Shown piece after piece: positions 36,282 to 44,412 of a stretch of DNA of 64,000 nt. Location: the NCBI RefSeq assembly GCF_003013475.1, contig NZ_PXZO01000022.1, forward strand, positions 1 to 64,000, written 5' to 3'. Position 1 is the stretch's first letter, and each line of letters starts with the position of its first letter. Both the position numbers and the translations under genes were made by a program. This DNA is from Brevibacillus porteri (GTDB lineage Bacteria; Bacillota; Bacilli; Brevibacillales; Brevibacillaceae). Below the pieces are notes generated by a model, which did no database searches, was not told the origin of the DNA, and saw only the letters and a program-made list of their open reading frames with translations.

Positions 36282-37367
36282 CTACGGAATGTCATATGGT
36301 CGTTCAAATAAAATATTCTCGATTGCCTCTACAGCCTTTTCTGTCAAATCACGTTCCTGATCCACGTTTGTAAGATAAATAATCGTTTTATCTGTTTGAA
36401 TATATCGTATCAAGTAGCTTCGATACCCCGGCCAGCCTCCACTGTGATGCACGACTTTTCCTGTCACCTGATTTTCACGCAGCCGCCAGCCATAACCATA
36501 ATTTGATAAATTGTTGTCAGTAAGCTGAACGGGGGAAAACGCTCTCTCTAGCGTTTCTTTTTTTACCAGCTTTTCTGTGTAAAGAGCTCTGTCCCACTTA
36601 CGCAAGTCATCCAGTGTTGAACTGACCGCGCCGTCTCCCTGAATGCCATCCAGATAAATGACAAAATCGTGCTCACTTGAATCATCCGGTAACACAAATG
36701 CTTCAGATTGAGCGGAATACACGTATCCATACGCGTAATGCTGGATCAACTCAGGCGAATATCTTCGGTTGTACACTTTCGTATGCTGCATACCTAGTGG
36801 TTGAAATATCTGTTGCTGCAAGAAATCGGCAAATTGTGTATCAGCTACGTGTTCTACGATAGATGCTAATAAAGCATAGCCGGTATTACTGTACGCATAC
36901 TTTTCATTGGGTTGAAACAAGACGTTGGGTCGATGCTTGATTAGCTGATCGAGTATGTCTTGATTCGTAGCCACTTGCGTTTTATCCCAATATTGCGAAA
37001 ACAACTCCATGTAATCAGGCAAACCGGATGTGTGTACGAGTAGATTCTCTACAGTCATATCGGCATAAGGAAAATCTGGAAGGAGGTCGTCAACTTTATC
37101 TGAATAGTCGAGCTTCCCTTGCTCTTGCAAGATCATGACTGCCATTGCTGTAAACGCCTTGGAAACCGAAGCGAGTTCAAATACCGAATCTGGTGACAAT
37201 CTTTCAGCCGTTTCCAGATTGGCCAATCCTATGGAATTTTGATAATAAGGTTTCCCTTCTTCCAAAATCAAGATGTTACCGCTCCAATTGTTTTGTTCGG
37301 CAAGCGTAGAAAAAAGCTCATCAAGCTGGCGGCATCTCGCATCGCTTACATTGGCTTGTTGGGTCAT
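36282..37367 (-). CDS. Serine hydrolase, beta-lactamase class C-like (S12)
   Basis: About 361 residues with SVSK (Ser67, Lys70), YSNTGY and HHSGGWPGY (HxG), the full catalytic set of the penicillin-recognising hydrolases. No signal peptide, so a cytosolic enzyme. Its ATG overlaps the stop of the next hydrolase by 4 bases, so both are made from one message. It is less similar to the two long hydrolases than they are to each other, and may cleave a different bond of the same imported compound. Confidence 0.88.
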   Translation of the reverse strand: MTQQANVSDARCRQLDELFSTLAEQNNWSGNILILEEGKPYYQNSIGLANLETAERLSPDSVFELASVSKAFTAMAVMILQEQGKLDYSDKVDDLLPDFPYADMTVENLLVHTSGLPDYMELFSQYWDKTQVATNQDILDQLIKHRPNVLFQPNEKYAYSNTGYALLASIVEHVADTQFADFLQQQIFQPLGMQHTKVYNRRYSPELIQHYAYGYVYSAQSEAFVLPDDSSEHDFVIYLDGIQGDGAVSSTLDDLRKWDRALYTEKLVKKETLERAFSPVQLTDNNLSNYGYGWRLRENQVTGKVVHHSGGWPGYRSYLIRYIQTDKTIIYLTNVDQERDLTEKAVEAIENILFERPYDIP

Positions 37368-38800
37368 TTTTCGTTTCCCCCACTCGTTTTATAAAATTGT
37401 CTTCCCGCAAAAGACACTCGAACAATCTCATGATTTCTCAATCTGATAAACCGTGCCGAGAAATCTGTTCCAAACGCCTGTACTACAAAGAGATCTTCAG
37501 CAAATGGTCTCATTACGTAATTTTCTCCCAAAAAGGAGAGCATCAGTTGACCATTTTCTAATCTGATCGGCAATGTCCCTAACTCACTCGATTGATAATC
37601 CCCCACGAATTGATTCATAGCTTCCTCGGTTAGAAAATCAATCTTGCTAACCAGATGAGAGGTTTCAGGAGGGCGGTTTTCCAGACTATTTAGCGCACCC
37701 AACATTACCGCCAAAATCGGCGACAATTCTAGATTGGACAGTGCCACTCCGGCCAGTCCTGTTTCGGGAAAGAAGCACATTTGAGCCGTAACCCCTTTAA
37801 TACCACCACTATGTTCAACTAACTTTTTCCCGTAGTAGTCAGAAGTTATGAGCAAGCCGTACCCGTAAAATTGACCAGGTACCAAGTCAGTTGGAAAGTA
37901 AGGGGTAATCATGAGTTGTACACTCTCAGGTGTCAGGATACGATTTTCTCCTGCTGTAAGCCCACCTTTGCAGAACATGTCCGTATATCGCAACATATCC
38001 CGCACCGTTGATTTTATAAATCCTGCCGCCCGAGAAGTGGGAGTATCCCACCAATTCGGAGATGGGACCACTTCCTTGTGATCGCCTCTGTCTCGCATGA
38101 TATAAAGATTTGTAATATTCTCATAGCCATTCAGCTCTTCCAGAAAAAAGCTCGTGTGCTCCATCCCGATTGGATCTATGATATGCTCCTTGACATAAGT
38201 CTCATACGACTTCCCGCTGACGCGTTCAATGATCGCTCCCAGCAAGGCAAAACAATCATTGGAATAACTGAACTCTGTACCCGGTGGCCCTAAAAGCTCT
38301 AAATCTAATGTAGCGATAACACTCATCAGGTCTTCGTACGTATCGATTGGTACCGTAACATCTGTCTCGTTTTGCAGAAATGGATAGTCTTCTGCCTCAT
38401 TCTCTTCCAAACTTCGCATCACACTTGCAAAAAACGTTGGCAAGGGAGGAATCCCACTCGTATTCGTCATAAAATGATGAATCGTGATTTGTCCCACATC
38501 ATTATTTTTCAGTCGAAACTCCGGCAAGTATTTGACAACAGGGTCATGTACGGATAACTTACCAGCTTCTTGTAATTGCATGACCGCCACACAAGTAAAG
38601 GATTTTGTGATGGATCCAATTCCAAATACCGTATCGACTGTAACTCCTAACTGCCGTTCCACATCACGGAAGCCAAATCCGTTACTATAGAAGATTTGAC
38701 CATCTTTTGCTATTCCCATAGAAACACCAGGAACCTGACCTTTTGTTATCCATTTTTGAGCGTATTTTTCAAAAGACTCAATCCATCCGTTATTTGGCAT
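37364..38800 (-). CDS. Serine hydrolase (S12), paralogue of 13961-15262
   Basis: About 478 residues. The catalytic SITK is at Ser63-Lys66, the same residue numbers as in the paralogue at 13961-15262, and the first 65 residues align without gaps. YSND and EHSGG follow. A C-terminal lipocalin-like region is present. No signal peptide. It follows the binding-lipoprotein gene by 27 bases with GGAGAGAAG as ribosome site. Likely cytosolic peptidase, esterase or amidase acting on the solute captured by that protein. Confidence 0.88.
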   Translation of the reverse strand: MPNNGWIESFEKYAQKWITKGQVPGVSMGIAKDGQIFYSNGFGFRDVERQLGVTVDTVFGIGSITKSFTCVAVMQLQEAGKLSVHDPVVKYLPEFRLKNNDVGQITIHHFMTNTSGIPPLPTFFASVMRSLEENEAEDYPFLQNETDVTVPIDTYEDLMSVIATLDLELLGPPGTEFSYSNDCFALLGAIIERVSGKSYETYVKEHIIDPIGMEHTSFFLEELNGYENITNLYIMRDRGDHKEVVPSPNWWDTPTSRAAGFIKSTVRDMLRYTDMFCKGGLTAGENRILTPESVQLMITPYFPTDLVPGQFYGYGLLITSDYYGKKLVEHSGGIKGVTAQMCFFPETGLAGVALSNLELSPILAVMLGALNSLENRPPETSHLVSKIDFLTEEAMNQFVGDYQSSELGTLPIRLENGQLMLSFLGENYVMRPFAEDLFVVQAFGTDFSARFIRLRNHEIVRVSFAGRQFYKTSGGNEK

Positions 38801-38827
38801 GCGCTTCTCTCCTTTGTTGACATGTAG

Positions 38828-40447
38828 TTAGTTCTCGATCCAGCTGTCATTATATGTTGGCATGACAGATGTCCACTTGACTCCTTTTACTCGAGAATTG
38901 ATGACAGTAAAGGCCTTATCGTAATAGATAGGGACAACATACGCTTGCTCAATCAGATGCTTCTGTACATCCATATACACTTGCTTTCTGGCATCAGTCT
39001 GCATGGTAGTACGCCCTTTCAAAAGGAGGGCATCCAGCTTGTCATCTTGTACACCAGACAGGTTGTAGGCACCGCTGGAATGAAAATAAAAGTATAAAAT
39101 ATCAGGGTCATCATAGGCGCCCGATATCAACGTTACATCAAAATTTCCTTTGACGACTTCCTGCATGTACCCTGCTATTTCTAGATTCTGAATCTTCATG
39201 TTGATACCCGCTTCTCCCAGCATGGCTTGAAGCAATTGGGCTTCTTTGTCTAGATCTGCGGTACTCAGCAAATTCAGACTAAATGTTTTTCCGTCCTTTT
39301 CTCTCACACCACTTCCGTTTACTTTCCAACCAGCCTCGTCCAACAGCTTCTTTGCTTCGTTCACATGATACTGGTACCCGTACTTCTCTAAGGATTTGTC
39401 ATACCCTAGCGTAGATGGAGATAACGGCGTATGGGCTACTTCGCCTTCTCCCTTCGTAACCGCTTGGACAATGGCTTCTTTATTGACGAGCATATGAATT
39501 GCTTTACGTACCTGAATATCCTGGAACTCCGGTCTTGTCAGATTCATTTCCAACATTAAACCCACTCCAGGACGTAAGTATTCCAACACTTGATATTTCG
39601 GATTATTCCGATAACGATTCGCGTCTTTCACAGGTACTTCCGTTGCTACATCGATAGCACCACTCTCTAGCGCTGACATTCTGAGCTGGCTGTCAGCAAT
39701 TGCTTTTATGATAAGTTTGTTGGCTCTAGGAGGACCTAGGTTTTCATAATATGGCTCTCCCCACTGAAAGGCTTCATTTCTAACATAGGTGACACCTTCG
39801 CCTGTTTTCCAGCTCTCAAGCTTCCAAGGCCCTACTCCCACAGGATTCCGGCCATAGCTCTCTCCAGCCTTTTCAATCGCTTTCAACGATAACGGCTGCG
39901 TTAAATAATTCCCTAGCGCATCGCGAAAGGCAGCATAGGGTTCTTGTAGTTCCAAAACGAGAGTCTGATCGTCTGGCGCTTTCACACTTTTTATTGGAGC
40001 CATTAATTCAGCAGCTGTTTTTGCTTTTGTCTGCGGATTGAGAGCACGATCGACGGTTTCCTTAAAACTTTTTGCAGTAAGAGCTGTCCCATCGTGAAAG
40101 GTAATCCCGGAACGAATCGTGAAGGTCCACGTTTTGCCATCGTCAGAAATTTTATAGTCACTAGCAAGAGAGGGCTTGTATTCGTTTGTGGCAGGATCCT
40201 TATATAGCAGTGATCCACCGAGCAACCAGGTATAGACCCCAGCAGATGCAACAGACATGTGAGCATCTAACGTATCCGGTTCAAAGGGGTACGCTACTGT
40301 AATCGTTCCGCCTGTTTTGGATTCAGCACCCTCCTGCTGCTCGGCTGGCCCAGTTGTTTGCGTGCTGCAACCAACCACCAAGAACATACATAGAATGACA
40401 AATCCCCGCCAAAAGACACTGTACGTTTTTCGCTTGTTTTTCTTCAT
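38828..40447 (-). CDS. Peptide-type solute-binding lipoprotein, paralogue of 15294-16937
   Basis: About 539 residues. Lipobox LVVGC with Cys27 lipidated. The mature start GGTITVAYPFEPDTLD and TWTFTIRSGITFHDGT parallel the protein of the long operon closely, and the order binding protein then serine hydrolase is the same. No permease or ATPase genes are nearby, so it probably feeds the transporter encoded at 10067-13913. The ribosome site AAGGAGGTGG is about 12 bases away, longer than usual; another ATG, in a different frame, is better spaced and could be a leader peptide. Confidence 0.9.
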   Translation of the reverse strand: MKKNKRKTYSVFWRGFVILCMFLVVGCSTQTTGPAEQQEGAESKTGGTITVAYPFEPDTLDAHMSVASAGVYTWLLGGSLLYKDPATNEYKPSLASDYKISDDGKTWTFTIRSGITFHDGTALTAKSFKETVDRALNPQTKAKTAAELMAPIKSVKAPDDQTLVLELQEPYAAFRDALGNYLTQPLSLKAIEKAGESYGRNPVGVGPWKLESWKTGEGVTYVRNEAFQWGEPYYENLGPPRANKLIIKAIADSQLRMSALESGAIDVATEVPVKDANRYRNNPKYQVLEYLRPGVGLMLEMNLTRPEFQDIQVRKAIHMLVNKEAIVQAVTKGEGEVAHTPLSPSTLGYDKSLEKYGYQYHVNEAKKLLDEAGWKVNGSGVREKDGKTFSLNLLSTADLDKEAQLLQAMLGEAGINMKIQNLEIAGYMQEVVKGNFDVTLISGAYDDPDILYFYFHSSGAYNLSGVQDDKLDALLLKGRTTMQTDARKQVYMDVQKHLIEQAYVVPIYYDKAFTVINSRVKGVKWTSVMPTYNDSWIEN

Positions 40448-40544
40448 ATGTCAGCATGCCACCTCCTTCCCTTTTCTTTTTGAAAGAGCTTCCGATGATG
40501 ACAGATGATTTCACCTCCTTCGCAAGCTGTAACAAAGAGTACCT

Positions 40545-41507
40545 TTACTCTTTATCCATTTGTTGAAGCTTCCACTGTAATGCTTGGTAGAATAATTCAT
40601 TTGTTTTCATATACGATTGCAAACTAGGATACAGGATTGAGCAAATTCTTCTGAAACGTTCGAGATTTTCTGATTGGCTTGAAAGCATCTTTTCAGCAAA
40701 CCGACGGAAAAATGACTGCGAGACAGGGAGTTCGTCAACATCGGCAAACATCAAGACATACTCTTGAACATTCGCCTGTACGACAGGACTGTCTGGAGTT
40801 GCATGTTGCTCAGCTGCTTTTAACAACTGTTTAAGGTTTTTAAGCATTCTGGCGCTCCACATCTCCACACTGATCTTAGGCAGGTGAACTATTTCTAGGA
40901 AGGACATAACATCTTGCTTCATCTCCCAGACAATCTCTGGATCATTAAACATTTCCTCCAACTCATCTAATGCAGCCGTTTGTGCTGCCGAAAGCTTTCC
41001 TTCCAGCAACGAGGAGACGTTAACCCCTAATAAAAATATCTCTCGCCATTCAACCGGGAATTGTTCAGGAAAAACGGACGAAATCATTTTTTCCAAAACA
41101 AACTTTTCTCGTTCCAATGCATCTGTAGAAATTGATTCAATTAAATCGTGCATATAGCTCAAAGAATCACTGTTACCCTTACTCTGCTTTGTTTGTTCCA
41201 AAATGGATTTCATGCTGGCAAGAGTACGCATTTGGATGTCCAAAGCTTCGATTTGCCATTCTATCGCCATATCAACAGGTATATCCCCAGCTAACATTCT
41301 CTTAATCTCATCAATACCAAAGTTTATATAGCGAAGGGTTAGGATCAGTTTTAACCGCCAGATTTCCTCTGCCGTATACATGCGATGACCTCCAGAAGTT
41401 ATCTCAGCAGGTGAAAGCAGGCCGATCTCGTCATAATAACGAACAGTGGGTACAGAAGAACCTGTCATTTTCGCCACTTGTCCGATGAAGAACTTCACGT
41501 CCTTCAT
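40545..41507 (-). CDS. MerR-family transcriptional regulator
   Basis: About 320 residues. HTH: FIGQVAKMTGSSVPTVRYYD, then GGHRMYTAEEIWRLKLI and the MerR coiled coil. The C-terminal 200 residues are helical, with no known fold. The frame is open up to 41588, but the -10 box of its promoter covers that end, so the start must be downstream; the ATG at 41507 lies a normal distance before the HTH though no ribosome site is visible. A GTG at 41567 behind AGGGGG is the alternative. Precedes the lipoprotein-hydrolase module, which it likely activates. Confidence 0.82.
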   Translation of the reverse strand: MKDVKFFIGQVAKMTGSSVPTVRYYDEIGLLSPAEITSGGHRMYTAEEIWRLKLILTLRYINFGIDEIKRMLAGDIPVDMAIEWQIEALDIQMRTLASMKSILEQTKQSKGNSDSLSYMHDLIESISTDALEREKFVLEKMISSVFPEQFPVEWREIFLLGVNVSSLLEGKLSAAQTAALDELEEMFNDPEIVWEMKQDVMSFLEIVHLPKISVEMWSARMLKNLKQLLKAAEQHATPDSPVVQANVQEYVLMFADVDELPVSQSFFRRFAEKMLSSQSENLERFRRICSILYPSLQSYMKTNELFYQALQWKLQQMDKE

Positions 41508-41587
41508 TGTTCGATCAGTTTGTTGATTTTGTGTGGTGTCTAATCTGTTCCTCGCCTTTCCGTGCACGTGACAACACCCCCTAGCCA

Positions 41588-41618
41588 ATTATAAAACCTC
41601 TAGTAACTTGAGATTCAA
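41588..41618 (-). promoter_or_regulatory. MerR-type promoter with 19-bp spacer
   Basis: On the minus strand TTGAAT (41613-41618) and TATAAT (41588-41593) flank exactly 19 bases. The spacer contains the dyad CTCAAGTTACTAGAG, i.e. CTC.AGT.ACT.GAG, a typical MerR-family operator placed between the -35 and -10 boxes. It drives the regulator and most likely the downstream lipoprotein and hydrolase genes. Confidence 0.8.
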
Positions 41619-41675
41619 GAGGCAATATGCCAACTGATGATCATGCGTTCACCGTCGTGTAATTTGAACATGAAA

Positions 41676-41703
41676 AAGCCAGGTGGTTGTTGACACTTGG
41701 CTT
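41676..41703 (-). terminator. Rho-independent terminator after cysteine-synthase-like gene
   Basis: Arms AAGCCAGGTG (41676-41685) and CACTTGGCTT (41694-41703), one G-U pair, followed on the minus strand by a T-run (CTTTTTC). It is 30 bases after the stop at 41733. Confidence 0.75.
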
Positions 41704-41732
41704 CATAAACTCGCATGATTGGACGGTTGAAG

Positions 41733-42689
41733 TTATTCATAGAGATCTGTGCTTAAATATTTGAGACCTGAATCATTAATCGTTAGCACAATATTGGCCC
41801 CTTTTTCTTTCCCTTTCAAAAGCTGTAAGGCAGCCGCAACATTTGCTCCCGAAGAAAATCCTGCGAATATTCCTTCTTTTCTTGCCAGTTCTCTAGCAAC
41901 TTGTGTCGCTTCTTCATCTGTAACATGGATGTAGTCTGTAATGAAGTTCTTATCCAGAAGAGGTAAATCCATGGAATATCCCCCACCTTGGATCTTGTGA
42001 TTGAGGTTAGTAGCAGCTTTACCAGAGTAGAACGGTGCGGTGTAAGGTTCAACTAAATAACAACGAATGTTGGGATTATACTTTTTTAACGTTTTTGCAC
42101 AACCAGTAAAAGTGCCACCAGAACCAGCAAAATCAAGGAAAACGTCTACTTTTCCATTCGTTTGTTTCCAAATTTCTTCCCCCGTGTGAAATTCATGAGC
42201 ATGAAGATTGCCAATGTGATGAAATTGGTCAGCACGAAACGCATTTCTTTCTTTTGTGATTTGCTGCGCTACTTCTTCCACTTTAGCAAGGTCTTCACCA
42301 GAAACTTGCCCTACAGGGGAACCAGGCGCTTGGTCTACTAAAACAACTTCTGCTCCGAGCACTTGCATCATCCTCGCTCTTTCCATTGAATTTCCTTTTG
42401 ACATAACAGCAACGAATTTATACCCTTTGACTCCGCAAACAATCGCAAGCCCAGTCCCTGTATTGCCACTCGTTAATTCCACAACGGTGTCATTCGGTTT
42501 TAGTATTCCAGCCTCCTCAGCCTCTTCAATAATCTGCAAAGCGATTCTATCCTTCTTGCTAAAGCCTGGATTTACATATTCCAATTTGGCGAAAATATTT
42601 CCAGTGAGATTTTCCGTTAGCCTAGAAAGATGAACCATGGGAGTGTTACCAATCGCTTGATGAACGCCTGATAAAATCGTGTTCTCCAT
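41733..42689 (-). CDS. PLP-dependent cysteine synthase family protein
   Basis: About 318 residues, fold-type II PLP enzyme. The PLP-binding Lys is in NPGFSKKDR, the phosphate/substrate loop is TSGNTGTG, and GSGGTFTG and INDSGLKYL complete the family set. These enzymes make cysteine from O-acetylserine and sulfide or cleave cystathionine. It differs from plain CysK in having NPGFSKKDR instead of NPxxSVKDR, so the substrate may differ. The ATG at 42689 follows AGAGG. It is divergent from the XRE-cupin gene, with paired operator-like repeats in between. Confidence 0.87.
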   Translation of the reverse strand: MENTILSGVHQAIGNTPMVHLSRLTENLTGNIFAKLEYVNPGFSKKDRIALQIIEEAEEAGILKPNDTVVELTSGNTGTGLAIVCGVKGYKFVAVMSKGNSMERARMMQVLGAEVVLVDQAPGSPVGQVSGEDLAKVEEVAQQITKERNAFRADQFHHIGNLHAHEFHTGEEIWKQTNGKVDVFLDFAGSGGTFTGCAKTLKKYNPNIRCYLVEPYTAPFYSGKAATNLNHKIQGGGYSMDLPLLDKNFITDYIHVTDEEATQVARELARKEGIFAGFSSGANVAAALQLLKGKEKGANIVLTINDSGLKYLSTDLYE

Positions 42690-42719
42690 AGACACAGCGC
42701 CTCTTTTCGTATATTTTGG

Positions 42720-42751
42720 ACTATATAGTGTCTGCTTCAAACTATATATAG
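42720..42751. promoter_or_regulatory. Paired ACTATATA repeats between divergent genes
   Basis: ACTATATAGT (42720-42729, a perfect palindrome) and ACTATATATAG (42741-42751) start 21 bases apart, two helical turns. They lie 30-60 bases before the cysteine-synthase-like gene and about 65 before the XRE-cupin gene, where an operator for the XRE protein would be. TATAACGT is also repeated at 42765-42792. Confidence 0.45.
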
Positions 42752-42816
42752 CTCAATTGTAAAGTATAACGTACATACGTGCAATATAACGTCCAAACTC
42801 TATGGAGGGCATTTTG

Positions 42817-43374
42817 ATGGAAGAATTTCACACGAATATCGGAGAGAACATAAAGCGTATTCGGAAGGAAAGAAACTTGAGCTTGGATAAAACTTCTGAA
42901 TTAACAGGAGTTAGCAAAACGATGTTAGGACAAATTGAAAGAGGCAAGTCTGCTCCAACAATCACAACCCTTTGGAAAATAGCTAGTGGGTTGCGCTTAT
43001 CCTTTTCTTCACTCGTTAGTCAATACAAGCCGAATGTTACGATCGTAAAAAAGAAAGAAGTAAATCCCATTATTGAAAATAACGGACAATATCGTGTGTA
43101 TCCACTTGTCCCCTATAATCCTGAACAACAGTTTGAGATCTTTTCAGTAACCCTTGAACCAGGATGCGAGCATATAGCAGAACCGCATACAACTGGGGTT
43201 GAGGAATTCATTCTCGTAAATGAAGGCACGTTAGAGGTTGTTGTCAATGAACAAGTTTATATCGTTGAACCTGAGGATACTCTGATTTTTAAAGCAGACA
43301 GGCCACACATTTATCGCAACAATGGAGATCATATCGTAAAGTGTTCCGTAGTCATTCACTACTCGAGTCAATGA
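42817..43374 (+). CDS. XRE-family regulator with C-terminal cupin domain
   Basis: About 185 residues. HTH_3 domain at the N-terminus: IGENIKRIRKERNLSLDKTSELTGVSKTMLGQIERG. A cupin domain follows from about residue 105: LEPGCEHIAEPHTTGVEEFILVNEGTLEV, with the ligand-binding barrel ending at VKCSVVIHY. Proteins of this shape repress an adjacent metabolic gene and respond to a small ligand. The ATG at 42817 is seven bases after GGAGGG, which lies inside an earlier in-frame ATG. Divergent from the cysteine-synthase-like gene, likely its target. Confidence 0.9.
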   Translation: MEEFHTNIGENIKRIRKERNLSLDKTSELTGVSKTMLGQIERGKSAPTITTLWKIASGLRLSFSSLVSQYKPNVTIVKKKEVNPIIENNGQYRVYPLVPYNPEQQFEIFSVTLEPGCEHIAEPHTTGVEEFILVNEGTLEVVVNEQVYIVEPEDTLIFKADRPHIYRNNGDHIVKCSVVIHYSSQ

Positions 43375-43380
43375 AAACAA

Positions 43381-43411
43381 AGAGAAACCCCACTACATGT
43401 AGGGTTTCTCT
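43381..43411 (+). terminator. Terminator after XRE-cupin gene
   Basis: Perfect 10-bp arms AGAGAAACCC (43381-43390) and GGGTTTCTCT (43402-43411); the U-tract after it is short (TTCC). It is a few bases after the stop and before the convergent ddl gene. Confidence 0.65.
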
Positions 43412-43441
43412 TCCGTTAGACACTTGTATAGATCTTATCCG

Positions 43442-44368
43442 TTAGCATTGTTCCCCCCATTCCTGTTTCCGTTCATGGAGCGAGCTCGCAATAATACGGT
43501 CCAGCAACTGTGAAAAGGTCATACCTGCTGCAGCTGCACTCTTTGGAAACAGGCTGTTGGCGGTCATCCCCGGTAAGGTGTTTACTTCTAGCACGTAAGG
43601 CATATCCTGACACAAAATCATATCGACCCTTGCATAGACCTTGCACTGCAGCAGTCGATAGCTAGCAATCGCCGCCTCGCGCACACGCTGCTGAATAACG
43701 GGAGGAAACTCAATCACATTCTCCTCCGCACAGCCGTCCTCATATTTCGCTCGGTAGTCGAACCACTCTGAATGCGCGGAACGAATGCCGATAATCGGTA
43801 GTACCTCGCCATCCAGAATCGCGCAGGTAATCTCCGTCCCTTTCAAATAGGGCTCAATCAAGATCCCCTGATCCAAATGGCTGGCTTCCTGAACAGCCGA
43901 CAGCAGCTCCTTCTCATAATGCACGAGCTGGACACCGATGCTGGATCCTCCCGTATTCGGCTTCACAATCACCGGGTAACTCAATTGCTCTACCGCCTGA
44001 GGATCATAAACGTCCTTCCAATAAAGCCCTGCAGGCGTTTGAATGCCTGCCTCCTTCAGCAGCATTTTGGACAGTTGCTTATTCATACATAGGCTGCTTG
44101 CCAGGACACCGCTTCCTGTATATGGAATACCCAGTGTCTCCAGCGCTCCCTGTACCGTGCCATCCTCGCCATATTGGCCATGTAGCGCCAATAGCGCGAA
44201 ATCGATGCCTGCCTGCTGAACCTGTGTGATTAAATCCGCTCTGTGCGTAACGACAATGGGAACTGCCTCATAGCGACTGCGATCCAAATGATTGATCATC
44301 TCTTGGCCAGTCTTCAGAGAAACCTCACGCTCAGAAGAAATACCACCCATAATAACGCCTATCTTCAT
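43442..44368 (-). CDS. ddl: D-alanine--D-alanine ligase
   Basis: About 308 residues, ATP-grasp enzyme that makes D-Ala-D-Ala for peptidoglycan. Seen: N-terminal GVIMGGISSEREVSLKTG, HGQYGEDGTVQGALETLGIPYTGSGV, the ATP-grasp loop GGSSIGVQLV, EPYLKGTEITCAIL, ARVDMIL, and the metal site EVNTLPGMTANSLFPK. Length is that of DdlA/DdlB. GAGGTG precedes the ATG. It follows a MocR-type regulator by 44 bases on the same strand, which matches the DdlR/Ddl arrangement reported in Brevibacillus brevis. Confidence 0.94.
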   Translation of the reverse strand: MKIGVIMGGISSEREVSLKTGQEMINHLDRSRYEAVPIVVTHRADLITQVQQAGIDFALLALHGQYGEDGTVQGALETLGIPYTGSGVLASSLCMNKQLSKMLLKEAGIQTPAGLYWKDVYDPQAVEQLSYPVIVKPNTGGSSIGVQLVHYEKELLSAVQEASHLDQGILIEPYLKGTEITCAILDGEVLPIIGIRSAHSEWFDYRAKYEDGCAEENVIEFPPVIQQRVREAAIASYRLLQCKVYARVDMILCQDMPYVLEVNTLPGMTANSLFPKSAAAAGMTFSQLLDRIIASSLHERKQEWGEQC

Positions 44369-44412
44369 GATGACACCTCATTTTTTTCAAATGGTTGTGC
44401 GGTTTGTAATCG

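Noticed and set aside
40323-40535. Alternative ATG CTG frame with well-spaced AAGGAGGTGG before the SBP gene
   Set aside because: The product has no domain and overlaps the lipoprotein signal sequence in another frame; at most a leader peptide, noted under the SBP gene.
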